Below are positions 1-6,956 of a stretch of DNA of 64,000 nucleotides, piece by piece. The DNA is taken from NCBI RefSeq assembly GCF_900106805.1, contig NZ_FNNP01000001.1, positions 434,001-498,000 of the forward strand, read 5' to 3'. A program made the translations under genes and the position numbers. Each line of letters begins with the position of its first letter. Position 1 is the stretch's first letter. Under the pieces are notes generated by a model. It was not told the DNA's origin. It did no database searches and worked only from the letters and a program-made list of their open reading frames with translations. This DNA comes from Ruegeria halocynthiae (GTDB lineage Bacteria > Pseudomonadota > Alphaproteobacteria > Rhodobacterales > Rhodobacteraceae).

Positions 1-571
1 CCTGTTCAGACTGCTTGGTCAGGACCATCATCCTGCAATCCTGCGCGCCCGGTCGGGACATCAGCGCGAAAACCTGACTGCCGATGCAGGACACAATGCC
101 CTGAACCTCGCGCGCAGGGGCAGATTGCCCAGGCATCTGAGACCTGGGATCATAGCAGCGTAACAAAGTGCAATGGCGAATGCGGCGAACAAACAGCAGC
201 TTGTTTCGGACCGGATTGCGTTTGTGAGGGGATGTTTCGACGGCATGATAAAAGCCCGTCGCCAAGAACTCTTCAGTCCCGGTGGTGAGAAACCGATCAA
301 TAACTTGCGAAGCGGGGTGGTGACTGGACGTCTCAATTTCGTCCATAGGTTTCAACAAGATACGTGCGTCGACATTAAAAAACTGGCAAATCCGGTCGAG
401 TACATCCGGTCGCGGAAAGCTCTCACCTGACAGATAGCGATTGAATTGAGTGCGGTTGATACCCAGTTGGCGGCACAGCTCGGAAACTGACGGGTACTTG
501 CGTGCAAGCTGTCTGAGGTTGGCACCGAACATGCTGCGCAATTCTGCGGGGCTGCGGTTAATTCCGGTCAC
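1..571 (-). CDS. XRE-type helix-turn-helix transcriptional regulator, C-terminus beyond the window
   Basis: An open frame runs leftward off the window edge for 190 codons without a stop. The frame opens at GTG (571) two codons after an in-frame TAG; the first internal ATG starts MFGANLRQLARKYPS. Residues about 15-70 form a Cro/C1-type HTH: SELCRQLGINRTQFNRYLSG is a typical second and recognition helix, followed by a P-x-x-x-x-L-x-x-I-C-x-x-F tail in which a metabolic-regulator HTH usually ends. The rest resembles no domain I can name. It probably binds DNA as a dimer; target unknown. It reads away from ilvN, so it is transcribed from the AT-rich gap to its right. The family call is firm; the start codon and function are not. 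Confidence 0.75.
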   Translation of the reverse strand, partial: MTGINRSPAELRSMFGANLRQLARKYPSVSELCRQLGINRTQFNRYLSGESFPRPDVLDRICQFFNVDARILLKPMDEIETSSHHPASQVIDRFLTTGTEEFLATGFYHAVETSPHKRNPVRNKLLFVRRIRHCTLLRCYDPRSQMPGQSAPAREVQGIVSCIGSQVFALMSRPGAQDCRMMVLTKQSEQ

Positions 572-871
572 GTCTGTCTAAGATTTCCATTTGTATTTTC
601 AGAAAAAACACGAATGCGGCAGCGCGTAGGCCGCACATCATTCAAGAAAATCGTAAAGATGACCCCAGCGGAAGCCAGTAAATGACCCGCCACCTTTACA
701 GGCTAGCGGGATAACGTGCAAAATCAACTGGCATTTGGCCTATTTGCATGATCTTTTTCATGCTGTTGCTCAAATATATGTGATCCGAGCTGCGTATCAT
801 GCAGACGGCGGCATGGTTCACTATGCGTCCGCCCCGATCACAAAATCTGCGCCGGAGCGGAGGAGTGGAAC
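572..871. other. Intergenic gap between XRE regulator and ilvN
   Basis: This 300-base AT-rich stretch holds no convincing gene. It should carry the promoter of the leftward XRE regulator and the 3' end of the ilv transcript. One small inverted repeat is visible (CATGA, six bases, TCATG at about 747-762). No clear intrinsic terminator with a T run was seen after ilvN. Confidence 0.5.
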
Positions 872-1432
872 TTAATCGCCGCGCAACAACGCAGCTACAC
901 CGGTGCGGGCGATCTCGACCAAGCCCAGAGGGCGCATCAGATCTGCAAATGCGTCGATCTTGTCCGGCGCACCAGTGATTTCAAAGATGAATGAATTCAG
1001 GGTGCTGTCGACCACGTTGGCACGGAAGATGTCGGCCAGACGCAGCGCCTCGACACGCTTGTCACCTTCGCCCACAACTTTGATGATCGCCAGCTCGCGC
1101 TCGACTGCGGCACCTTCGACCGTAAGGTCATGCACATCACGAACCGAGACGATGCGCCCAAGTTGGGCCTTGATCTGCTCGATCACCTGCGGCGTGCCTG
1201 TGGTGACGATGGTAATGCGGCTGAGATGTCCGGTGTGGTCCACCTCGGCAACCGTCAGGCTTTCGATGTTATAGCCGCGGCCCGAGAACAGCCCGATCAC
1301 TCGGGCAAGTACACCGGGTTCATTTTCAACAAGCACCGCAATCGTGTGCTGTTCCTGCACGTCCGAAAAGGTGGGGCGCAGGTTGTAGGCAGAATGCCGC
1401 GTGGAGCCTTTGACGATGTTTAGCGGTGTCAT
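872..1432 (-). CDS. ilvN: Acetolactate synthase small (regulatory) subunit
   Basis: Regulatory subunit of acetohydroxyacid synthase, which makes acetolactate and acetohydroxybutyrate for valine, leucine and isoleucine synthesis in the cytoplasm. It binds the catalytic subunit and confers valine feedback inhibition. The 186-aa protein has an N-terminal ACT domain (about residues 28-100, with HTIAVLVENEPGVLARVIGL and GRGYNIESLTV) and a C-terminal ALS_ss_C domain, the normal length and order for IlvN/IlvH. GAGG lies 8 bases before the ATG. The start overlaps the stop of the upstream glycosyltransferase by ATGA, so translation is probably coupled. It is the last gene of the leftward ilv operon. 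Confidence 0.96.
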   Translation of the reverse strand: MTPLNIVKGSTRHSAYNLRPTFSDVQEQHTIAVLVENEPGVLARVIGLFSGRGYNIESLTVAEVDHTGHLSRITIVTTGTPQVIEQIKAQLGRIVSVRDVHDLTVEGAAVERELAIIKVVGEGDKRVEALRLADIFRANVVDSTLNSFIFEITGAPDKIDAFADLMRPLGLVEIARTGVAALLRGD

Positions 1433-2700
1433 TGAAGGACCTCATCAATTAGGTAGGTGTCTGCCGGCTTGCGGAGTTTGGAAATCAATGCCTGAAGGCA
1501 TACAGCGCAAGCCAGTATCAGGATCGGGGCGAAAACGAGCCGCAATGAAAGTGTATCGGTCATTTTGAACAGCACCAAATGTGTTGCTGGTCCGATGCCG
1601 ATCCACATCGCTGCGGCCAGGGCAAGACGCAATGGCGTCTTTGTCAGAACACCCGCGCGCAAAAGGAACAATGTTGCGATCGCTAGCAATCCTGCCTCGT
1701 AGAACCAGAAGTAGGGGGTAGACAAGGATATACCCAGTATAAGAACTGCTGCGCGCAGGTCGAAGTCAACTTTGGGGCTGCGCCAGGCGACGAAAACAGC
1801 AATCCCTGACAATCCAGTCAAAATCCACTGCGTGGCAAGCGCCACGGGTTCCGGCAAACCGATACCGGCAATTAGGGAATATGGGCTCAGCATGAGGGTA
1901 TTCAAATGGATAGATCCTTGGATCTCTTCGAAATGAACGCCCATCATATGGCGCATTTCAGACCAATAATCGACGCCTACAACAAGAGTGGATAGAAGCG
2001 ATATGACGAGCGTCGTGACCGTGGCTGACATGATCGTCCGCCAAGAGCCGCTCGCGATCAGTGCAAGTGGAATGAGCAGGCCGAGTTGAGGTTTAAGCGT
2101 CAGCAATCCAATAAAAAACCCAGCCAACACGAAGCGTTCGTGCTTTAGCGCTGCCAAGGCGCCTAGTAGGCCAGCCGCCCATAGCGCGGTGGTTTGTCCC
2201 ATATAGAAATTCGGCAACATGGCGGGGGCGAAGGCAAACGCAAGCCAGACCGGCACAATTCCACAGGCAAAAGGTCGTATCGCGAGAAGCATCGCGACAA
2301 GAGAGATTACCGTAAACATCGCCCAGGCCGGAGAAAACGACAGCGCACCAAGCGGCATAAGCGCGACAAGGAAGGAAGGAGGATAGGACCATGGCATCCA
2401 GTCATCTTCCTTCGATGCTTCGTGGACCTCTGATAACCTGTCGATATCAAATGCAGCGAGTGGATCGCCCAAATGCGCCAGATGACCAGCCGCCCAAAAC
2501 ACCTTGAAATCAACGGATAATGACATTTTACCCTGGACGACAACGGCATACCAGCCAGACCCGACCCAGAACAAAGTCAATGCCAGGACGAAGAGCGGAA
2601 CCATAAGCCCCACTTGCCAACCACGACGTCCGGCAAATATTGACAGATTCTCTATCGGACTAGATGCCTTGGTCGAGAACTGACTGCTGAGATCACGCAT
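1429..2700 (-). CDS. GT87-type (DUF2029) polytopic membrane glycosyltransferase
   Basis: A membrane protein of about 423 aa with roughly ten hydrophobic segments. An N-terminal helix is followed by a long exposed loop with DFKVFWAAGHLAHLGDPLAAF and WMPWSYPPSFLVALMPLGAL. The D-F-x-x-(F/Y)-(W/Y) motif near the first loop and the YPP motif are the marks of the GT87 / DUF2029 family (mannosyltransferase-like enzymes that use polyprenyl-phosphate sugars). The ATG at 2700 has AGGGA six bases upstream and is preferred over the ATG at 2706. The gene sits between ilvB and ilvN and overlaps ilvN by four bases. A role in branched-chain amino acid synthesis is not expected; the substrate is unknown. Confidence 0.8.
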   Translation of the reverse strand: MRDLSSQFSTKASSPIENLSIFAGRRGWQVGLMVPLFVLALTLFWVGSGWYAVVVQGKMSLSVDFKVFWAAGHLAHLGDPLAAFDIDRLSEVHEASKEDDWMPWSYPPSFLVALMPLGALSFSPAWAMFTVISLVAMLLAIRPFACGIVPVWLAFAFAPAMLPNFYMGQTTALWAAGLLGALAALKHERFVLAGFFIGLLTLKPQLGLLIPLALIASGSWRTIMSATVTTLVISLLSTLVVGVDYWSEMRHMMGVHFEEIQGSIHLNTLMLSPYSLIAGIGLPEPVALATQWILTGLSGIAVFVAWRSPKVDFDLRAAVLILGISLSTPYFWFYEAGLLAIATLFLLRAGVLTKTPLRLALAAAMWIGIGPATHLVLFKMTDTLSLRLVFAPILILACAVCLQALISKLRKPADTYLIDEVLQ

Positions 2701-2774
2701 GATCATTCCCTTTTTCGTTGGTCAGCGCGGCTACATTATGGGTGACATTTGTTTTTCGTTGGGCGCTATGATGG

Positions 2775-4526
2775 CTAAACGAGTACAGCGCCTCCGGATT
2801 CGATCACACCTTGTGTCTCGGCTTCACCCAGCAGCATCTCGTTGTGGGCTTTGCCTGACGGGATCATCGGGAAACAGTTTTCGTGCTTTTCGACCAAGCA
2901 ATCAAAGATCACCGGACCGTCATAGTTGATCATCTCCATGATCGCATCGTCCAGATCGGCCGGGTCGGAACACAGGATGCCTTTGGCCCCAAAGGCCTCG
3001 GCGAGTTTCACAAAATCAGGCAAGGCCTCGGACCAGCTGTGGGAATAGCGTTCGCCATGCAGCAGCTCTTGCCACTGGCGCACCATGCCAAGGCGTTCGT
3101 TGTTAAGGATGAACTGTTTCACAGGTAAACGGTACTGTGTCGCGGTGCCCATTTCCTGCATATTCATCAACCACGACGCTTCACCGGCCACGTTGATGAC
3201 CAGCGCATCGGGGTGCGCCATCTGCACGCCGATGGATGCTGGGAAGCCATAGCCCATCGTGCCCAATCCGCCCGATGTCATCCAGCGGTTGGGGTCTTCA
3301 AAGCCAAGATATTGCGCTGCCCACATCTGGTGCTGTCCGACCTCAGTCGTGACATAGCGGTCGTGATTCTTGGTCAGCTCTTCAAGCCGCTGCAATGCAT
3401 GTTGCGGTTTGATGGTTTTCTCGCTGTTGGTAAAAGCAAGACAATTGATTTTGCGCCATTCGCTGATCTGTTCTTGCCACTGTTTGATGTTGGCAACGTC
3501 CGTTTTGCGACCACGGGCTTTCCAGACTTTCAGAATATCCTCAAGCACATGGGCAACATCGCCAACGATTGGGATATCCACCCGGATAACCTTGTTGATC
3601 GACGATGGGTCGATATCCACATGCGCCTTGATCGACTTGGGCGAGAACGCATCGATGCGGCCGGTGATGCGGTCGTCAAAACGTGCGCCGATGTTGATCA
3701 TCAGGTCGCAGTCATGCATCGCCATGTTGGCTTCATAAAGCCCGTGCATCCCAAGCATACCGAGCCAGTTGTCACCTGAGGCAGGGTAGGCGCCGAGCCC
3801 CATCAGAGTCGAGGTGATCGGAAAACCGGTTGCGTCCACAAGCTCGCGCAGCAACTGGCTGGCAGCGGGGCCAGAGTTGATGACGCCACCCCCGGTGTAG
3901 AAAACCGGCTTCTTTGCGGTCTCGATTGCCGCAACCAGTTCCGTGATCTCTTCCAGATCGCCCTTTACCACCGGTTGGTAGTGCGAGGTCGACGGCTTTG
4001 GTGCCGCGTACTCACCCGAGGCAAACTGAACGTCCTTCGGTATATCGACCAACACAGGGCCGGGGCGGCCCGAAGTGGCAACGTGGAAGGCTTCGTGCAT
4101 CGTCGGGGCAAGAGAGTCCGTATCCTTCACCAGCCAGTTATGCTTGGTGCAGGGGCGGGTAATGCCAACCGTGTCTGCCTCTTGAAAGGCATCCGAGCCG
4201 ATCATAAAGGTCGGGACCTGCCCGGTCAGAACCACAATCGGGATCGAATCCAATAACGCGTCAGTCAGGCCGGTCACGGCGTTTGTCGCGCCGGGGCCGG
4301 ACGTCACCAGAGCAACGCCTGGTTTACCGGTCGAACGCGCATAGCCTTCAGCCGCGTGTACCGCACCTTGTTCGTGCCGCACCAGAATATGGCGGATATC
4401 ATTTTGCAGAAAGATCTCATCATAGATCGGTAGGACGGCGCCACCGGGGTATCCGAATACTGTGTCAACGCCCTGATCCTTGAGGGCCTGAACCACCATC
4501 TTTGCGCCGGTCATCTCACGTGTCAT
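2775..4526 (-). CDS. ilvB: Acetolactate synthase large (catalytic) subunit
   Basis: Thiamine-diphosphate enzyme joining pyruvate to pyruvate or 2-oxobutyrate, the first common step of branched-chain amino acid synthesis. Domain order is N-terminal ThDP (pyrimidine-binding, FGYPGGAVLPIYDE, catalytic Glu52 in RHEQGAVHAAEG), central FAD-binding domain, and C-terminal ThDP (pyrophosphate) domain. The C-terminal diphosphate motif reads GEASWLMN followed by ILNN, so the Asp of the usual G-D-(G/A) motif is Glu here. The ATG at 4526 is chosen because GGAG lies eight bases upstream and the protein then starts MTREMTGAKMV as in relatives; an in-frame extension to 4568 runs into the attenuator region. 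Length 583 aa is normal. It is controlled by the upstream leader and attenuator. Confidence 0.95.
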   Translation of the reverse strand: MTREMTGAKMVVQALKDQGVDTVFGYPGGAVLPIYDEIFLQNDIRHILVRHEQGAVHAAEGYARSTGKPGVALVTSGPGATNAVTGLTDALLDSIPIVVLTGQVPTFMIGSDAFQEADTVGITRPCTKHNWLVKDTDSLAPTMHEAFHVATSGRPGPVLVDIPKDVQFASGEYAAPKPSTSHYQPVVKGDLEEITELVAAIETAKKPVFYTGGGVINSGPAASQLLRELVDATGFPITSTLMGLGAYPASGDNWLGMLGMHGLYEANMAMHDCDLMINIGARFDDRITGRIDAFSPKSIKAHVDIDPSSINKVIRVDIPIVGDVAHVLEDILKVWKARGRKTDVANIKQWQEQISEWRKINCLAFTNSEKTIKPQHALQRLEELTKNHDRYVTTEVGQHQMWAAQYLGFEDPNRWMTSGGLGTMGYGFPASIGVQMAHPDALVINVAGEASWLMNMQEMGTATQYRLPVKQFILNNERLGMVRQWQELLHGERYSHSWSEALPDFVKLAEAFGAKGILCSDPADLDDAIMEMINYDGPVIFDCLVEKHENCFPMIPSGKAHNEMLLGEAETQGVIESGGAVLV

Positions 4527-4566
4527 CTGCTTTGCTCCGTTCGCGACATGTGTCTTGCGTATTGCC

Positions 4567-4595
4567 AAAAAAAAGCCCCCGAGATTTTCGGAGGC
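4567..4595 (-). terminator. Attenuator terminator of the ilvB operon
   Basis: Read leftward, GCCTCCGA, a short loop and TCGGGGGC form an eight-pair GC-rich stem (4575-4595) followed by eight T residues (4567-4574), a textbook intrinsic terminator, only about 40 bases before the ilvB start. A perfect nine-base complement exists between 4628-4636 (inside the leader peptide gene) and 4594-4602. That pairing would take the first two bases of the terminator stem and could act as antiterminator when a ribosome stalls on the Leu/Val/Ile codons. The hairpin is directly visible; the switching mechanism is inferred from classical ilv/leu attenuation. Confidence 0.85.
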
Positions 4596-4620
4596 GCATG
4601 GGTTCGATTATGGTTAACCG

Positions 4621-4668
4621 TCACCGGCCCATGCGCGTGTATCCTACGATTACGACTAGCGTTCTCAT
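4621..4668 (-). CDS. ilvL: ilv operon leader peptide
   Basis: A 15-codon gene, MRTLVVIVGYTRMGR, with AAGGAG at 4678-4683 nine bases before its ATG. Five consecutive codons (4-8) are Leu-Val-Val-Ile-Val, exactly the products of the pathway that the downstream genes serve. The stop lies 25 bases before the attenuator hairpin. This is the arrangement of branched-chain amino acid leader peptides: when charged Leu/Val/Ile tRNAs are scarce, the ribosome stalls and the terminator does not form. The gene symbol is used by analogy with enterobacterial ilvL; there is no sequence homology claim. Confidence 0.85.
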   Translation of the reverse strand: MRTLVVIVGYTRMGR

Positions 4669-4699
4669 CGCCAGAGGCTCCTTCTTTGCGTGCAGGGAC

Positions 4700-4726
4700 A
4701 TTATGGTTGAGGGAAAGGGGCGTCAA
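4700..4726 (-). promoter_or_regulatory. Candidate promoter of the ilv operon
   Basis: Leftward reading gives TTGACG (4721-4726), 15 bases, then CATAAT (4700-4705), which would start transcription about 25 bases before the leader peptide. The -35 is a near-perfect housekeeping-sigma match; the spacer is short by two bases, so confidence is limited. Confidence 0.45.
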
Positions 4727-4952
4727 CAGGCAATTAAAAAAATATTGTAAGTCACAGCTTGCAAATTTTAGTATTTTGTTGCGCAAAATGACGCAGGTGG
4801 GGAAACATCCGCGAAGATCGAGTGGTTTTTTATGTGTGTGGCCGTGCAGGAGAGTGGTCTGATTGCGTCAGGTCCATGTCTGAAACAGAGCAGAGCACCC
4901 CCCCGATGCTGAGGCAGGCTGATGAACATAGCACTACATCGGGAGATCAGAC

Positions 4953-5798
4953 ATGTTGCACGATCTTGTAGATTTGGGGCGATATCCGATCGACCGGCCA
5001 GAATCCTTTGGATACCGGCAGTTGATCGCGGACCTGCGGCGGGATCTGGACGTTGATGGATGTGCGATTCTGTCGCGCTTTGTTCATGAAGAGGGTTTGG
5101 AAAAACTTGTTGCTGAGGCTGACAACGTGGCTCCTAAGGCGCATCGCTCGTTCAATCGTACGAATGCCTATTTCACTCTGGACGACCCGAGCTTTGGCAT
5201 CGGGCATCCAATCCGGCGTTTTTTCGACCGGTCCAATGCCTTTGTGCCAGCAGACAACTTCGCTAACACAAGCCCTCTGCGACGGATCTACGAGTATGAA
5301 GGTTTCATGCCGTTCATCCGAGAAGCTTTGAACGAGCCAGAGGACCGGTTCTTTCGATATGATGATCCGCTGGCGGATGTGATTATCAATGTGGTCGAGG
5401 AGGGGCAGGGCTTTCCCTGGCATTTCGATACCAACAATTACACGGTTACGCTGGCAATCCAGAATGGCGAAGCCGGCGGTGCATTTGAATACGCGCCCAA
5501 TCTGCGCACCAGTGAGGACGAGAATTTCAACGCCGTTGCTGCGGTTTTGGATGGACGCATGGACGGGGTTCACAGGCTGGAGTTACAACCGGGAGATCTG
5601 CAGATATTCAAAGGGCGCTATGCCTTGCATCGGGTCGCTCCGGTCGAGGGCGCGCGGAAGCGCTATGTGGGTATCTTCTCATTTGTTGAAACCAAAGGCA
5701 TGTGCGGCGGGGTCGAGCGTACGCGGCAACTTTATGGTCGTGTCCTGCCGCATCACTATGAACGCGCAGGGCTCAGGGGTGACGAATTATTGGATTGA
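4953..5798 (+). CDS. 2-oxoglutarate/Fe(II)-dependent oxygenase family protein
   Basis: A 281-aa soluble protein with a double-stranded beta-helix fold signature in the C-terminal half. FPWHFDTNNYTVTLAIQ gives the His-x-Asp metal pair and GRYALHRVAPVEGARKRYVG gives the distal His plus the Arg that holds 2-oxoglutarate. It resembles the HalD/ArpA group that includes free amino acid halogenases and hydroxylases. Because Asp, not Gly/Ala, follows the first His, hydroxylation rather than halogenation is expected. GGAG lies eight bases before the ATG. It stands alone, divergent from the ilv operon and followed by a decayed gene, so context gives no substrate. Confidence 0.75.
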   Translation: MLHDLVDLGRYPIDRPESFGYRQLIADLRRDLDVDGCAILSRFVHEEGLEKLVAEADNVAPKAHRSFNRTNAYFTLDDPSFGIGHPIRRFFDRSNAFVPADNFANTSPLRRIYEYEGFMPFIREALNEPEDRFFRYDDPLADVIINVVEEGQGFPWHFDTNNYTVTLAIQNGEAGGAFEYAPNLRTSEDENFNAVAAVLDGRMDGVHRLELQPGDLQIFKGRYALHRVAPVEGARKRYVGIFSFVETKGMCGGVERTRQLYGRVLPHHYERAGLRGDELLD

Positions 5799-5848
5799 GA
5801 CGGGCAGGCTTCAAAACTGATCCCATTATTGCCGGGGAGTCGCCTTTG

Positions 5849-6228
5849 ATGTCGCAGATATTGCAGCTAACACCATTTGTTCTGTGCTCGTCTTTGGATG
5901 CGCAGATAGAATTCTATTGTGACCGCCTGGGATTTACCTGCACTTTCAAGCAAGACAAATATGCTTTTCTAAGGCCTGAATCGGTTGCCATCCGCTTGCT
6001 GGAATGCCCGCCGCGCACGGATGGTCTCCCCCTGGGGGATGATTAATCCTTCTATATCGATGTTGATGGGATTGATGCGCTGCACGACAGCCTGTGCCCG
6101 GGATTGGAAGATCTGCCCAAGGGCCGGGTGCGCGCACCTTCGATCAGCCTCAGCAGCAGCGTGAGTTTCATGTGATCGACGAGGATGGTACGCTGATCTT
6201 CTTTGGCCAGGGTATCCGACCGAGATAG
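5849..6228 (+). pseudogene. Broken VOC/glyoxalase-family gene
   Basis: The frame beginning MSQILQLTPFVLCSSLDAQI continues through FYCDRLGFTC, a typical VOC-family N-terminus, and is cut by TAA at 6044-6046. The same frame then reads SFYIDVDGIDALHDSL, clear continuation of the domain, until about 6140. From there a shift of one base is needed to recover FDQPQQQREFHVIDEDGTLI and FFGQGIRPR ending at TAG 6228. The motif F-H-V-I-D-E-D-G-T-L-I-F-F-G-Q is the normal VOC C-terminus. One nonsense change plus one lost base means the gene is almost certainly inactive. A sequencing error could explain one lesion but hardly both. Confidence 0.85.
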
Positions 6229-6308
6229 CGAGGGGCTCCCGCCCGTTGTCAACGCGCCTATCGGCGCGCCTCCTCCGGTTGGGCCGGGCAGCGCGTGCCG
6301 CGCTGCGG

Positions 6309-6956
6309 TCAGAACCCGGGGCTGGTGCCCTGCAAGACGCCATGTTCCAGTGCATAGCGGGTCAGACCGGCGGTGGAGGAGATGCCGAGTTTGCGTTTTA
6401 TGTTTTTGCGGTGAGTTTCGACCGTACGCACCGAAATATCCAGCGATTGCGCGACTTCTTTGTTGGATTTACCCTGCGCCAGTTCCAGCAAGATCGTTTG
6501 CTCGCGGCCTGTCAGTGCCTCACGCGTGTTGCCGTCCTTGGGTTCCAGCGACCCGCTGGCACCGGTGCACAGGTAACGTTCGCCCCGCATCACTGCGTCG
6601 ATGGCCTGCTTGATTTCTTCGGTGGGAACGTCCTTTAACACATAGCCCTTGGCGCCGTGGCTGAGGGCGGTCGAGATATACTCAGGGCTGTCATGCATCG
6701 ACAGGATCAGGATGCGGGTATCAGGCAGGCGCTCCAGAATGATCTCGGTGGCGCTGAGCCCGCTCAGGCCAGGCATATTGAGGTCCATCAGAATTACGTC
6801 CGGCTTTAGATGGGTTGCCTGATCGACAGCCTCTTGCCCGTTTGAGAGTGTTCCGACCACATCAATATCCTCAAAGCTTTCCAGTATGGACTGAATGCCT
6901 TCGGCAACCATGGGATGATCGTCAACAATGAGGACCCGGATGATTGTGTCGGGCAT
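6309..6956 (-). CDS. NarL/FixJ-family response regulator
   Basis: Cytoplasmic two-component transcription factor of 215 aa. The receiver domain (1-125) has the acidic pair DD near residue 12, the phosphorylated Asp in LMDLNMPGLSG, and a switch Lys in GYVLKDV. The C-terminal LuxR-type HTH (about 145-205) reads LTGREQTILLELAQGKSNKE and the following AQSLDISVRTVETHRKNI. Its start overlaps the stop of the kinase gene by one base, so the pair is co-transcribed leftward. The divergent TRAP transporter operon is the likely target, and a NarL-like palindrome lies in that promoter region (8524-8539). Confidence 0.93.
   Translation of the reverse strand: MPDTIIRVLIVDDHPMVAEGIQSILESFEDIDVVGTLSNGQEAVDQATHLKPDVILMDLNMPGLSGLSATEIILERLPDTRILILSMHDSPEYISTALSHGAKGYVLKDVPTEEIKQAIDAVMRGERYLCTGASGSLEPKDGNTREALTGREQTILLELAQGKSNKEVAQSLDISVRTVETHRKNIKRKLGISSTAGLTRYALEHGVLQGTSPGF

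Noticed and set aside
4523-4786. Open frame of 87 codons overlapping the ilv leader region
   Set aside because: It runs through the promoter and terminator hairpin in a different frame from the leader peptide, without a ribosome site; the 15-codon leader explains the region better.
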